Below, in pieces: positions 1 through 10,769 of a DNA stretch of 64,000 nt (within the stretch, counting starts at the first letter, position 1; every line of letters begins with the position of its first letter). The translations under genes were made by a program, and so were the position numbers. The notes under the pieces were generated by a model. It was not told the origin of the DNA. It saw nothing but the letters and a program-made list of their open reading frames with translations, and searched no databases. Origin of the DNA: Anastrepha obliqua (Eukaryota > Arthropoda > Insecta > Diptera > Tephritidae); the NCBI RefSeq assembly GCF_027943255.1, contig NC_072895.1, positions 81,594,001 to 81,658,000 of the forward strand. Reading direction: 5' to 3'.

Positions 1-126
1 TTGCAGCTACCCCCGTTCAAATACACTGCAGTGGCCCGGTAGCCTGATCTTGAATTTGATGGGTAGCTCCTCGCAGAATACTCCCCCACAAATCCTTCTA
101 TTCAACTTCGAGACACCCGTGAACAG

Positions 127-587
127 TAGGGCGGGACGATTTAAAAATCGCTTATTGCTCTGTGAAAATCGTATTCTAGGGATCAAAATAAGAAACTTTG
201 CCGAAGGAACCATACCTCGAAAATGTATTCTGATGCCCCCCAATTTGGGTCGCACGAAAAATCCCACTTTGATCCATTTAGAGTGCTCCAATCGAGTCCA
301 AATGTATGACCGACCTCCACTTACTTTGGACGGCCAATCCACCCATGCCAGTGGCACACCCCCTGGAACTTCCCTGGGGGGTTCCCCATACAATCATTTC
401 AAAATATCACCATTTTTGGCCTTTACATGAGAAAAGAAACTAAAAAGTTCGACCCAAATTGGGGGACATCACAATTCGTTTTAGAGGTATGGTTCCTTCG
501 GCAAAGTTTCTTATTTTGATCTCTAGAATATGATTTTCACAGAGCAATGGGCGTTTTTTTTGCCTCCCCACAAATCGACCCGGCCTA
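127..587. mobile_element. Foldback hAT-type MITE, copy 1
   Basis: A 461-bp element that starts TAGGGCGGGACGATTT and ends with the imperfect inverse of that sequence (AAATCGACCCGGCCTA). It is flanked by a perfect 8-bp target duplication GTGAACAG at 119-126 and 588-595. The two arms (about 127-250 and 455-587) pair over roughly 120 bp around a loop of about 200 bp, so the whole element can fold into a hairpin. It has no convincing coding capacity: the long frames on both strands are shadows of the palindrome. An 8-bp duplication is typical of hAT-superfamily elements (P elements also make 8 bp), so mobilisation by a hAT transposase in trans is an inference. A second copy at 61001-61430 has its own, different 8-bp duplication, which fixes the ends independently. 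Confidence 0.85.
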
Positions 588-1976
588 GTGAACAGGCTTA
601 CCGGATTCTACCTCCAAATGCTGCACCCCGCTCACTTTTCCTTTGATGAAATGTAAGTTTCGAATGTTCCACTTGGACCATGCGCGGGAATACATTGATC
701 AGCCACCAGGTGGATGGACTCATAGTTTTTGAGAATACTTGAATGTCTGTAAGTGCGCGGTGTTTGAAGTATAGTAGACTGAGTTTTTTAGATAAAACTA
801 AATATTAGGTGAAGTAAAATTCAGAGCGTTTTACGTTAGATGTGTTTCGTCCTGCCCAGCCTTATGCAAATGTTTCCAAATGGATTGTTGGCTAATTTTC
901 GGTTCCTGAGCAATAGAATAATTTCTCACTCCACTCAATATTTCCGCAAAGCTGCGTTTATGGATTATTATTTTCTATTAATATTTATTTTTCATGCATC
1001 GTTTCCCTCTTTAAATGATGATGTGTATTTTCTTTAAAGAACTGCTCCAAATTATCATTTGAATAAGCAGAAATGCTGATTTTTCTTAGAATCGCAATTT
1101 CACATTTGTGAATAAGGATTTCATCACACAACTCAACTCAATAGCCTTTCTTCATGTTTGTGTAGCAGTACAAGAAATACTCGTATAAGAACCCACATAA
1201 ACTTGTAGTGAAGAAACGCTTAAAGTGCCATAAGCGTTGTAATTTTCTTACGTTAAAAATTTTAAAAAGTTATTCAGCAAATAGCAGTATAACAGCTTGT
1301 TGCATGCAACCTTAAAGATGTTGTACGTTATATGTACATTTTATATTATGAATGAAGAGACCAACAACTGGCTCAGCAGCAATCAATTTTAGTTTGAAGA
1401 AATCGCCTGCAGCAAGAAAGCGTATGAAAAGGTATGTGTGTAAGTATGTTTTTATGTTAGGAGGGAAATAAAAATGTTGGAAAATGATGCAAAGCAGCTA
1501 CTCGCTCGTACGAACACTCGCTTAAAGGAACAACCGAAATAGTGAAGAACAAAATTCAAATACTTGAGATTCCTGCCTGTGACCAAACAGTTTTTCAATT
1601 CTTTTGAGTCTTCTTACTTTGAAATGAGTTCCTCTTCTGTATTAGTAAACCTAGAATTGTTGATTAGTGTTACGTTTTAAGTGTACGAACGAGCTTAAGT
1701 GTAGCCTATTTTATCTAGTAGCATGGAGTTTATAGATCGGATTTAATATTTATAATGAGGGCACAATCTAGTTAAAGAGACGCTTCTTTGTATACGGATC
1801 TTTAAAATCCCCTTCAAGTAGCCGCGCAAAAATGCTAGATTACTGCAAACATTAGGAAGGCAAACAGATATTATTAAGCGTTTATCGCAGAGAACTCCAA
1901 GACCAATAAAATCGATTACCGAAGCAATTTGATAATTACAGACAGTATAACATGATTGCCGGACCACGAAAGATCC
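588..1976. other. Unassigned intergenic sequence
   Basis: AT-rich sequence between the first MITE and the first mariner. I see no coding region, repeat boundary or RNA gene. The short frame near 840-1037 has no recognisable motif. The flanks of the MITE (1-118 and 596-720) read as continuous pre-insertion sequence, also unrecognised. Confidence 0.4.
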
Positions 1977-3253
1977 GGCAAAAAGTAAGGTGAATTTATT
2001 TGTCAAAGTTCGCGGGATTAAAATTTCGCTCTAGTTATTTTTTTCATGAGTTGGCAGCACTGTTAATAACATCTGGGCCAACTTTCATGTGAATGTCATT
2101 ATCAGTAATATATTTACGCTTGTGTTTACCAAACGACCAAGAGTGCATTTTTCGATTTTTACAATCTCTGATTTGATTGAGCAGAGAAGTGCCATCAAAT
2201 TTTGTTTGCGGAATGAAATTTCGGCTGCGAAAACGTTTAGCATGTTGCAGAAGGCATTTGGTGATTCGACCATGTCGCAGAAAAATGTTTATAAGTGGTA
2301 CAAAGGCTTCAAAGAGGGTCGAGAACATGTTGATGACTTGGAGCGCTCCGGACGACCATCGACGTCAACAGATGACCAACACGTCAATAAAGTGAAGAAG
2401 TTAGTGCTCAAAAATCGTCGGTTGACTGTTAAAGACCTTACTGATATGATCGGAATATCAGAAGGATCTGTGAAAACCATTTTGAAAGACCATTTGGGCC
2501 TACGAAAAGTCAAATCTCGTTTGGTACCGAAAACTCTCAATTTCTTGGAAAAAAGTCGTCACGTTGATGTGTGTGAAACAATGCTTTCAGACTATCAGGA
2601 CAAGCTCAAATGGATCATTACGGGAGATGAGACTTGGATTTATGCTTACGACCCTGAAACAACTGACCAATCAAGCGAATATCGTGCTAAAGGCGAGGCC
2701 AGACCGAAAAGAGCACGTCAAAGTTGTTCAAAAATAAAGGTCATGATGACAGTTTTTTCGATTTTCGTGGTGTGGTGCACTATGAATTCTTTCCACTTGG
2801 CCAAACTGTTAATAAGGAATATTATTTGAGTGTTATGCGTCGTTTACGTGAAGCAATTCGTCTAAAAAGACCAGAATTATGGGCCAACAACTCTTGGTTT
2901 TTGCATCACGATAATGCACCGTCTTACACTGCACTCGTTTTTCGTGACCATTTCGCCAAAAATTCCACGCATATTCGCCTGATTTGGCTCCGTATGACTT
3001 CTGGCTATTCCCAAAACTCAAGAGACCACTCCGGGGAACGCGTTTCGAGTCGAGTGAGGAGATAAAAGCTGAATCGAAGGAGGTGCTGATGGCTATACCG
3101 GAAATGGACTATTTGGCATGTTTCGGGGATTGGAAAAATCATTGGCATAAGTGTATTTCATCGAGAGGGGATTATTTTGAAGGGGATGAAATTGATTTAC
3201 AAGAATAAATAAAGATTTTTCATTTTACAACCAAATTCACCCTACTTTTTGCC
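1977..3253 (+). mobile_element. mariner element (DD34D type), degenerate
   Basis: About 1.28 kb bounded by inverted ends: the left end reads GGCAAAAAGTAAGGTGAATT and the right end is its inverse with few changes (GGCAAAAAGTAGGGTGAATT when reverse-complemented), about 25 bp in all. A clean TA duplication is not visible at either edge, so the outermost bases may have decayed. It encloses a broken mariner transposase at 2164-3208. Confidence 0.8.
2164..3208 (+). pseudogene. mariner transposase pseudogene
   Basis: This encoded a mariner transposase, which cuts and joins DNA at TA sites through three acidic residues. The N-terminal helix-turn-helix half reads well (AIKFCLRNEISAAKTFSMLQ, then VYKWYKGFKEGREHV and RSGRPS). 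The catalytic core shows ITGDETWIYAYD (first Asp), LHHDNAPSYTA (second Asp) and LAPYDFWLFPKLK (third Asp), and the C-terminus WHKCISSRGDYFEGD is typical of the family. It is broken: one base is missing from a T run near 2755, and a deletion of about 20 bases near 2967 removes residues before the third Asp. No ATG is seen where the start is expected, just before IEQRSAIKFC. The motifs around GREHVDDLERSGRPS suggest a vertumnana/mori-like mariner subfamily, but this is from memory only. Confidence 0.85.
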
Positions 3254-3616
3254 CACAGTAAACATTTGTTAATATTCAACAATTATTTATGAATGCGACT
3301 CCAACCGACAAGAGATGAACAAAAAAATGTTACGAAAACAACTTCAATTCATCTGCAAAAAGTAGAAAATTCGAATCTTTGAAACAGGAAACCAATATCA
3401 TTAATAAAAAGAATAAATAAAATTGGCGAACAAGTATTGCCAATTCTCTTGAAATTTTAACAGTGTATTTACAATGATATTCTGCATGGAAATGTCAAGT
3501 TTTCGCATGTTTTTTTTTTAACAATTATCAGTCGATTTTTGGGAAATTTTGAACTTTTAAAATCACGCTGCTTTTGCACAAATCGACATAACAAAAAAAT
3601 CCAACTTACTTATTAA
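3254..3616. other. Unassigned AT-rich spacer
   Basis: No coding or repeat structure is recognised between the mariner end and the start of the next rosa-type element. Confidence 0.4.
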
Positions 3617-4790
3617 GGGTGTTCAGATTGGAGCTCCTGCAATACGGATTTTTTGACAGATCACGTGTGACTACTGTCAAACTAAAAGCATAATTTTTTC
3701 AGTTTTCATTGACATTTTATCATGGGAAGACTTACGTTTCCACAACGTTCACAAACCGTTCCATTCTATTACGAAAATCGACGCTCTGTGAAAAGTGTTA
3801 ATCGCGCGGTCAGACCAACTTATGGTATTCAGCGATGAGGCCCAATTTTAACTAAGGGCGGGACCCGGTGGTCTAGAAATTTCAAAAAATCGATTTTTTG
3901 TTTTTTCGATATTTCGAAAGTATAGTACCTTAGAAATATACTGTGAAATTTTCATGCGGAAATTCCTAATATTATAGCTTCTATAGCCCATTAACTAGGT
4001 AAAGAGCGGTCCGCGCGCTCCTGTACATCAAACTTTAATCTCATTTAACTCGAAACGACTTTTTTCGGCACGGCGGGGAAGAAAACAAAAAAACTGTTCA
4101 ACCGAATCACTTGAAATTTGGATATGTTGTTCACAACATGTATCGCTATCGTCGGAACTAGAATCATAATTTTATTTAAATAATTTCCTATTTTTTAAAC
4201 TAAAAAACTAGTGAAAAAACCCGATTTTACGAACTTTTTTTTCAAAAGAGCGCCATTTAGTCAATTTTTCATTTTTTCGATTTGTTCTAGTTCCGACCAT
4301 AATTGCACTATTTCTGATTAAGAATCTTCTTGAATTTTGTGTTTCAGATGAGTAGAAGTCTCGAAATCATCTACGCCGTCCGGATTCGATTTTTCGAGAG
4401 GGTCATCTTCAGCGGCATTTTTATAATAATAAATATTGTTTCAAAAATAAAAAAAAATTTTTTGTATGCTCAATAAATGTACTAATAAGCCCGAAAAGTT
4501 GAAACATCGTTTTTTAAATTTTGAATGGCAAAAAAAAATCGTGAAAATAGGTGAAATTTTCGTGCTCTAGACCACCGGGTACCCTTAATGGCTACGTCAA
4601 TAAGCAAAATTGCTGTACTTGGGCTAAAGAGCAACCCGAAGCCATTCAAGAACAGCCATTACATCCGTTGAAAACAACCGTTTGGTTCAGCTTATAGTCT
4701 GGAGGAATCATCGCGCCAATGTAATTGTGAATGACGAACGCTATCGCACTATTTGATGACGGAAATCGAAGTCCGTATTTCCATAACATT
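3617..4790 (+). mobile_element. Rosa-type (DD41D) element, split and truncated
   Basis: It begins GGGTGTTCAGATTGGAG, matching the left ends of copies at 26082 and 44294 (GGGTGATCAGATTGGAG). The element is interrupted at 3856-4584 by an unrelated terminal-inverted-repeat insert, and its 3' part is missing where the DD37D element at 4793 begins. Readable pieces include the N-terminus (GRLTFPQRSQTVPFYYENRR after small frame corrections), FSDEAQF near 3830, then after the insert NGYVNKQNC, WAKEQPEAIQEQPLHPLKTT and NDERYR. The intact partner copies show the uninterrupted order, so the insertion is certain. Confidence 0.75.
3856..4584. mobile_element. 729-bp nonautonomous TIR element inside rosa copy
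   Basis: The insert starts GGGCGGGACCCGGTGGTCTA and ends with TAGACCACCGGGTACCC, so both ends carry CCCGGTGGTCTAGA in inverted orientation. Comparison with the empty site in two related rosa copies (ttttgaCTTAATgg at 44466 and 26250) places the insertion at TTAA or TAA: TTAA follows the right end at 4585-4588, and the left flank reads CTAA at 3852-3855. A TTAA duplication would suggest piggyBac-type, a 3-bp TAA would suggest PIF/Harbinger-type; the two cannot be separated here. It carries no meaningful reading frame. A second inverted pair, TCGGAACTAGAA near 4154 and TTGTTCTAGTTCCGA near 4283, gives internal secondary structure. Confidence 0.75.
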
Positions 4791-4792
4791 TA

Positions 4793-6067
4793 CAGGGTCT
4801 GAAGCTCGAAGTGTAAACAACTTCAGACCACTCGCGCAGCTGATGCACGGGCATTTTGCCGAGAGTAAAGACGAAAAAAGAAAACCAGTAATGGATTTCA
4901 AGCGTAATAGTGTGATTGCATTATATTTGGCGGGAAAATCACAACCGGCGACTGTTAGTGAGCTCGAGCTCCTGAAATTAAGTTTTTATTTATCGCACCA
5001 TTGCTCTTTATAATGATACTGCTAGCAGCGCGAAACTTCATGGAGGTGGTCATCAAAAGATTGCAAGGTCACGTGAAATGGTTCAAAAAGTGCGAAGTGC
5101 GAAATGCGAAGTGCAAAGAAGCGACTTGAGCGAAATCTCCGACGAAGTGCCAATCAAATGGCGAAAGAACTGAAAATATCTGACCGTAGCATCCGCCGCA
5201 TACTGAAAAATAGAAATTATATCAAAGTCAATCCTTACAAGATCCAAAAGTCGCACGATCCCCCACCAAAGCAGCAACAAGTCAGACTTAAAAGAGCGAA
5301 GTAGTTGCTTCGCATGGCCGAAAGTGGATAATTTCCAAACATTGTGTTTTCTGGCGAGAATATTTTTCAAATTGAGCAATTTGCAGACTCCCAAAACGAT
5401 AGGTTTTATTTGACCGACCCTTCATACGAGAATTTGAGTCATCGATTGGCCACTAGGAGGCAGCACCCGCCACAGGTAAGGATTTGGGCTGCAGTAACCG
5501 CAGATGGGCACTTTCCAATCATTTTCATCGAGCCTCGCGCAAGGTAAATGCGAAGTATTATCGGGAAAGTATTCTGGAGGTTGCTTTGAAGCCGTGGGCA
5601 GACAAACATTTCGGTGTCATACCATGGGCGTTTCAACAGGACTCAGCACCGTCTCACAAAGCTCGAGTGAACCAAGAATGGTTAAAAAAACAACGTTCCG
5701 AACTTCATAGCGTCCACAAAATGGCTCTCAAATTCACTAGACGTGAATCCAATGGATTATTCCCTTTGGGCCAGTTTGGAGAGCAAGGTCCGAACTAAAA
5801 TATTCACTAATCTCGAGGCGCTGAAAACAGCCATTGTCCGCGAGTGGGCCAAAATACCTGCAAGTCACATTCGGGCAGCTTGCGATTCGTTTCTGTACCG
5901 CCTCAAGGCCATAGTCAAAGCAAAGATGGTCATATCGAGCAAAAGTAAATTGATTCTTCATTTTGTATTATTTTCACACATTTTTTAATTTGAATTAGAA
6001 TAGAAGTAATTTTCCACACTAAATTTATGGCCTTTTGAATTGGTCACACTTCGAGTGCCGGATCCTG
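4793..6067 (+). mobile_element. DD37D (maT-like) Tc1/mariner element
   Basis: A 1275-bp element with inverted ends (left CAGGGTCTGAAGCTCGAAGT, right inverse CAGGATCCGGCACTCGAAGT) and a TA duplication on each side (4791-4792 and 6068-6069). It lies at the right edge of the rosa copy that begins at 3617 and therefore probably inserted into it, but the rosa sequence is not recovered on the far side, so a deletion accompanied or followed insertion. Confidence 0.85.
4891..5965 (+). pseudogene. DD37D transposase pseudogene
   Basis: Transposase remnant of the enclosing element. The likely start is the ATG at 4891 (MDFKRNSVIALYLAGKSQPA). A second helix-turn-helix follows (NQMAKELKISDRSIRRILK), then the catalytic half: IWAAVTADGHFPIIFIE, FQQDSAPSHKARVNQEWLK (second Asp) and NPMDYSLWASLESKV (third Asp). 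After correcting one frameshift near 5722, 37 residues separate the second and third Asp, which is the maT/DD37D spacing. The first catalytic Asp is lost: the expected SDE motif reads FSGENIFQIEQ. Several frameshifts (near 5013, 5304 and 5540) also break it. Non-functional. Confidence 0.8.
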
Positions 6068-6204
6068 TATTTAGAAAAGAAAATCTGTGGTCTTATTGAA
6101 TCACCTTGTACTTTATACGAGGCGCGGTAATTACATTTAATTATGTATACCTCTATGCTCTTATACCTCAAGACGAAATAGCATCTAGAGGTACAAGATT
6201 ATGC

Positions 6205-6335
6205 ACCTCACCTTGACAGCGTACAGAAGATCAAGGATGCAGAACAGGAATGCCAATGGGGTTTCGATTCATGGCAGCAACATTGGAATCGATGTCTACT
6301 GTTAGAGAGAGACAATTGTGGAGGTCGATAATAAC
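6205..6335 (+). pseudogene. Possible C-terminal mariner transposase remnant
   Basis: A short stretch translates to LDSVQKIKDAEQECQWGF then DSWQQHWNRCLLLERDN, which resembles the extreme C-terminus of mariner transposases (an amphipathic helix, then W..RWxRCI and a Gly/Asp-rich tail). No ends or upstream domains accompany it. It could be chance similarity. Confidence 0.35.
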
Positions 6336-6410
6336 ATTTTGCTAAAAGTTAATTTGCCCGTATTTTTTTATTACGAATTTTCGAAACATAATTACACCAC
6401 CTCACATAAA

Positions 6411-6960
6411 CGGTTTTCCCATAAGAGGTGTTATTTTGATATTCAAGAAAAATGATATTTTTTAATATAAATGATCGGATGATTATTTCATTACAAAGAG
6501 GAAGGTATGCCGTTAATAGTGGAAAATAACATCAGGCAAATGACCACCACGACCACGTTTACAGGACAATATCCTTTTCATGAAAATTTCCATAACCGAA
6601 TTGCAGAGTGGCTGCGCTATGTCCTCGATAGCCTCACGAATTTCATCTTTGAGGCCTTGAATCGACCATGGGCTGTTGGCGTAGACCTTCTCTTTCAGGT
6701 GGCACCAAAGAAAAAAGTCACAAGGAGTTAAATCACAAGATCTCGGTGGCCAATTGTGATCACCTCTTCGAGAGATAACACGGTCCGGAAACTTTTCCCG
6801 TAAAAGATCAATGGTTTCGTTGCATGTGTGGCACGTAGGGCCGTCTTGTTGAAAATAAACATTGTCATTGATCTGGCCATCCAATGCCGGCCATAAAAAA
6901 TCGTTAATCATCTCTTGATAGCGATAGGTAACACCTTTTATTTGGAAACCCTTTATAATG
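6411..6960 (-). mobile_element. Rosa-type element, 3' half only
   Basis: The + strand begins with the 3' terminal region AAGAGGTGTTATTTTGATAT, which also ends the copy at 40200-40735 (same bases on the opposite strand). The other end of the element is not found: coding similarity fades around 6930-6960. It is therefore a truncated copy in reverse orientation that contains the C-terminal half of a transposase. Confidence 0.7.
6513..6935 (-). pseudogene. DD41D rosa-type transposase, C-terminal half
   Basis: An open frame of about 130 residues reads from RYQEMINDFLWPALDGQ through VYFQQDGPTCHT (second catalytic Asp), WPPRSCDLTPCDFFLW (third Asp) to a C-terminus GRGGHLPDVIFHY. Exactly 41 residues lie between the two Asp residues, which defines the DD41D group that I recall as 'rosa' (Crmar2) in tephritids. 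This half is uninterrupted, but the DNA-binding half and first Asp are absent, so it cannot encode a working enzyme. Confidence 0.8.
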
Positions 6961-7109
6961 TTACCAAATGCTGATGAAGTCGCCTTGTTTTCAATTTAAA
7001 GTTCTGTTTTAAAATAGCAGCGTAAAATATCTACCATTTTGAATCGACGATATATAATCCTCAGTTTTTGCTATTTTTTGTGCTCGATATAGGGGTCAGT
7101 GCAAAAATA

Positions 7110-8409
7110 CGAGGGGTGCCTTTTAGTTGGCAGGATTTGGCAACCCTGGTGTTGCAATCTGGCAACTGACAGCTGTATCGCAAAATTTGACATTTTTTGG
7201 CTTTTAAGTACTCAGAATGTTTTGAAATACCAGCACTATTTGTGTTATTGACAGTAACTTAAAAGATTCATCTCGGTCCAAAAATGGAATTAAATCGTGA
7301 ACATTTTCGTGCGATTATTTTTTACAACTTTCGACGTGGATTAACTCAGCAACATTGCATGGATGAACTTAATTCATTTTTTGGCGATGAAGCTCCATCA
7401 AGGACCAGTGTTTATCGATGGTATGGTGAATTCAATCGTGGTCGTAGTTCACTACAAGACGAATTTCGTGAAGGTCGTCCAAAATCAGTTGTTGTTCCGA
7501 AAACCATTGATGCTGTGCGCGAACTGATATTGCAAGATCGTCATGTGACCTATCGTGAGATTGAGACAATCTTAGGCATTAGTGGGATCAGCATACATTC
7601 AATATTGCATAAACATTTGATTGTCAAAAAAATTTGTTCGCGTTGGATCCCACACAATTTGTCAATCACTCAAAAAAAGGCTCGTGTCGATTGGTCGAAG
7701 GAAATGCTCAAAAAATACGATCGCGGGGCTTCAAAACACGTCTATGAGATCGTGACAAGTGATGAATAATGGATTTACGCGTATGAGCCTGAAAGTAAAC
7801 AGCAGTCGACTGTATGGGTGTTTCAAGATGAGCCAAATCCAACAAAAGTTGTTCGCGCACGAAGCACTTCCAAGCAAATGGTCGCCTGTTTTTTCGGAAA
7901 AACTGGACATGCCGCAACCGTACCACTAGAACAACGCAGAACAGTAAATTCTGAGTCGCACACAACCATTTGTTTGCCAGTTGTCTTCCAAGAAATTAGG
8001 AAAACCAATCGCCAAAGACGGTTCTCTCTTCACCAGGACAATGCGAGCTCTCACACATTGGCTCAAACAACTGCATTTTTGAGCACCCAAAACATCGAAT
8101 TAATGGGTCATCTGCCGTATAGTCCTGACTTGGCACCGAATGACTTCTTTTTATTCCCGTACGTAAAAAACAAACTGAGAGGTCAACGTTTTTCGACACC
8201 TGAAGAAGCGGTTGCGGCATTCAGAATACATGTTTTGGAGGTACCTCATTCAGAGTGGCAAAAGTGCTTCGACAATTGGTTCAAACGCATGCAAAAGTGT
8301 ATAGATCTTCATGTAGAATATTTTGAAAAACAATGAAACAATAAAGTGATTTTCGATGATTAAAATTTGTTTTTGTTCTCTAATCCCGAAATATGAAAGG
8401 CACCCCTCG
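7110..8409 (+). mobile_element. Full-length mariner with GAGGGGTGCC ends
   Basis: A 1300-bp element with inverted ends CGAGGGGTGCCTTT at both sides and TA duplications at 7108-7109 and 8410-8411. It encloses one complete transposase frame with a single stop. A second, chimeric copy starts at 46446 with the same end. Confidence 0.92.
7284..8336 (+). pseudogene. Mariner transposase, one nonsense codon
   Basis: A 351-codon frame (ATG 7284, stop 8334-8336) typical in length for mariner. The N-terminal half has two helix-turn-helix regions (for example HCMDELNSFFGDEAPSRTSV and TYREIETILGISGISIHSI) linked by EGRPKS. The DDE core shows VTSDE (first Asp), FSLHQDNASSHT (second) and SPDLAPNDFFLFPY (third) with 34 residues between the last two. 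The C-terminus MQKCIDLHVEYFEKQ is complete. The only lesion I see is TAA at codon 162 directly after the first catalytic SDE, where the sister copy at 46620 has TCA. The frame is otherwise continuous, so inactivation looks recent. Subfamily not assigned. Confidence 0.9.
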
Positions 8410-8411
8410 TA

Positions 8412-9602
8412 ATATGGGATTTAAAAATAGACTGGCCAATGATCTACCGTTTTAGCCGTATTGTACTTTTGTAGGCTTGCCTGAGTTAGTATCATCAACA
8501 GTGCCGCCCATAAGCATATGAAACATCTGGACTTTACCCAAATTTTTTCCATTTTTGGATATGTTTATAGATTTTGCTGATCGGTCCCTTGAAGGATTAT
8601 CGATTATATATCGCATCTAGTAGATACCAATATTTAGAAGATACTAATTTTATGAAGACAGATCAATAGGTGCGAAATCAAATTCCATTCGCAATTGTTG
8701 AAAGGGGAGTAAATATTTATTCAATATCTACGAATGGATGTCGGTTAGAAACCATGTTGAACTTCAATCTGCCTCGCTGGAGCAATAGTAAATGTTTGCT
8801 CAGTAAGCAGCTTTCTCATTCCCTCTTGACAAATCGACTCCCTTAGCAATACACTAGGCTGCTAACTGTAGAAATTTTAAGTACAAGTGGAGGAAAAACA
8901 AAAGTTTTACAAATTAATTACAATTTTTTTTCGTGTGCTTATGAGCAACTACTCACTCAGGGGCTTGTCTAGGTATAACTAGAACCAAAATGACATCGAA
9001 TGCACCCAGATATACCGCTTAAGTCAGGACATCGTAGAATATTTTTTTGGTGCAATGCGTGCGAAAGGTAGACTATTTGACAGTCCGAGCCGAAATATAG
9101 GTTGCGGAAGTACCTACTAGGTTGTTTCAAAAATTCCTAAGCCATTTGTCACTCGCTAATCACAGCCCGCAACACCCGTGATAACATGCAAACTAATGAA
9201 GCTGAGTGACACATCAGTGGAGAGTTGAAAAATATTTGTTTCGGATGATGAGGTGATTTTGAAGGAGTTCAGGTTTTGCAATGAGCTCGCATTTAACAGA
9301 GATAGAATAGGGAAAAGAGTTGGATTGTATGTTCAATGTTTGTTTGTTTTTTATGTTGAGTCCGTTTCTTTTATGAAATAATTTTTTTTGCTTAGGCAAC
9401 ATATTAGCTTCATGTTAATGAAACTTCTTAACTTTGCGTTGGGCCCTTAAATGTCAAAATTTAAAATAACCACCTTTAATTTTAAAAAGCAATTCACAAA
9501 ATATTATTCTTGGACTAAGTTAAACTATTTTTTTTTTAATATCATACCTGGCAATTTCCGGTAATAACTTCTTTTCGTATATATACATAAATAATGTACA
9601 TA
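8412..9602. other. Unassigned AT-rich intergenic stretch
   Basis: No coding region or element end is recognised. A possible mariner-like end (aggttgtttcaaaaattcc near 9120) has no partner that I can find. Confidence 0.35.
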
Positions 9603-9604
9603 TA

Positions 9605-10495
9605 AAGGGTTTTTCAATAAGGGCGGGTAGATGTTGAAATCGTCAATCGTGGCGTTTGCTGTGTGGCACGTAGCGCCGTCCTTCTGGAACCCATGTCGTC
9701 TAGGTCCATATGGTTCAATATGGGCCATAAGAAATTGGTTATCATAGTTGTGTAGCGCTAGCTGTTGACGGTGACCGCCTCACCAACGTCGTTTTCAAAA
9801 AAGTACGGACCAATGACGCCGCCGGCTCAAAATCCACACCAAACGGTAACTTTTTGAGGATGCGTTATCACCTCGTGAACCTTGTGTGGATTGGTGTCGT
9901 CCCATATATGGTAATTTTGTTTGTTAACACAACCATTCATCCAAAAATGCGTCTCGTCACTAAAGATGATTTTTCGCCCAAAACTGGGGTTCTCTTCCAA
10001 ACGATTCGAAGCCCAGTCAGCGAACAGTTGGATCTTGTACGGGTGTACGCCCAAGTCCCGACGCAAAATTCGCCAAGTTGAAGACTGCGAAAGGCCAAAT
10101 TCTTGTGGACGGCGAGGAATAAACTGCCTCGGGTTCTGCTGTACACTTTCACGGACCGCGGCAATGTTTTCGGCTGATCTTGCGTTCCTTGAACGTACGG
10201 GTGTTGGCTGATTGTTTACTGTCTCAAATTTTTTTCCACCAAACGTTGAAGAGTCGACTTTGAAGGGCCACCACGTCTACCGAAAAATGGGCGCAATGCG
10301 CGCAACGTTCGCGTTAATGAACACTCATTTTGATAATAAAGTTTTATCATTTGAACGTGCTGTTCAATCGTGTAACTTGCCATGATGATTTGGCATAAAC
10401 AACTGAATAATAAACAAAAGATTTGGCAGATGTCACCAAAACAAAATGGCTGCCACAGGGCGCCAAAATCGACCCGTGCCAATTGAAAAACTCTT
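9605..10495 (-). mobile_element. Rosa-type element, internally deleted
   Basis: An 891-bp element with inverted ends AAGGGTTTTTCAAT (left) and AAGAGTTTTTCAAT (right, reversed) and TA duplications at 9603-9604 and 10496-10497. Full-length relatives are about 1.3 kb, so roughly 0.4 kb is missing, from the linker region after the first helix-turn-helix and from the C-terminal third. Confidence 0.85.
9640..10384 (-). pseudogene. Rosa-type transposase pseudogene, deleted
   Basis: Read on the minus strand: start MASYTIEQHVQMIKLYYQNE (ATG at 10382-10384), a first helix-turn-helix ending FFGRRGGPSKSTLQRLV, then after frame changes LGVHPYKIQLFADWASNRLE, the first catalytic Asp in IIFSDETHFWMNG, VNKQNYHIWDD, and HPQKVTVWCGF. 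The second Asp is present in FQKDGATCHTANATID, and then the coding sequence stops abruptly near the left terminal repeat: the third Asp and C-terminus are gone. A nonautonomous deletion derivative. Confidence 0.85.
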
Positions 10496-10769
10496 TATGA
10501 GATATATTTACATTGTCCATAAAATAAGTTATTTACATTTAAATATTAATTACAATTTATTTTAACGTCTTTCACAGTTTGTTTCCATTTAAGTAAAAAA
10601 CGCTTCTTTGCTACCATTTTTTCCAAAAGGGATTTAATTTCTTTCAACTTTCTTCACCCTTCTTAAATGCAACTTTTGTAAGAGAGTGTTAAAATTCGAA
10701 TGTCACAAGTGAGCAAACCTTTAATAATGGAATCATGATAAATATTTATATATTTTTGAATAGTAAATA

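Noticed and set aside
50..430. 126-128 residue open frames on both strands within the MITE
   Set aside because: They lie in the arms of a foldback element and have no protein-like motif; palindromic DNA gives paired frames by chance.
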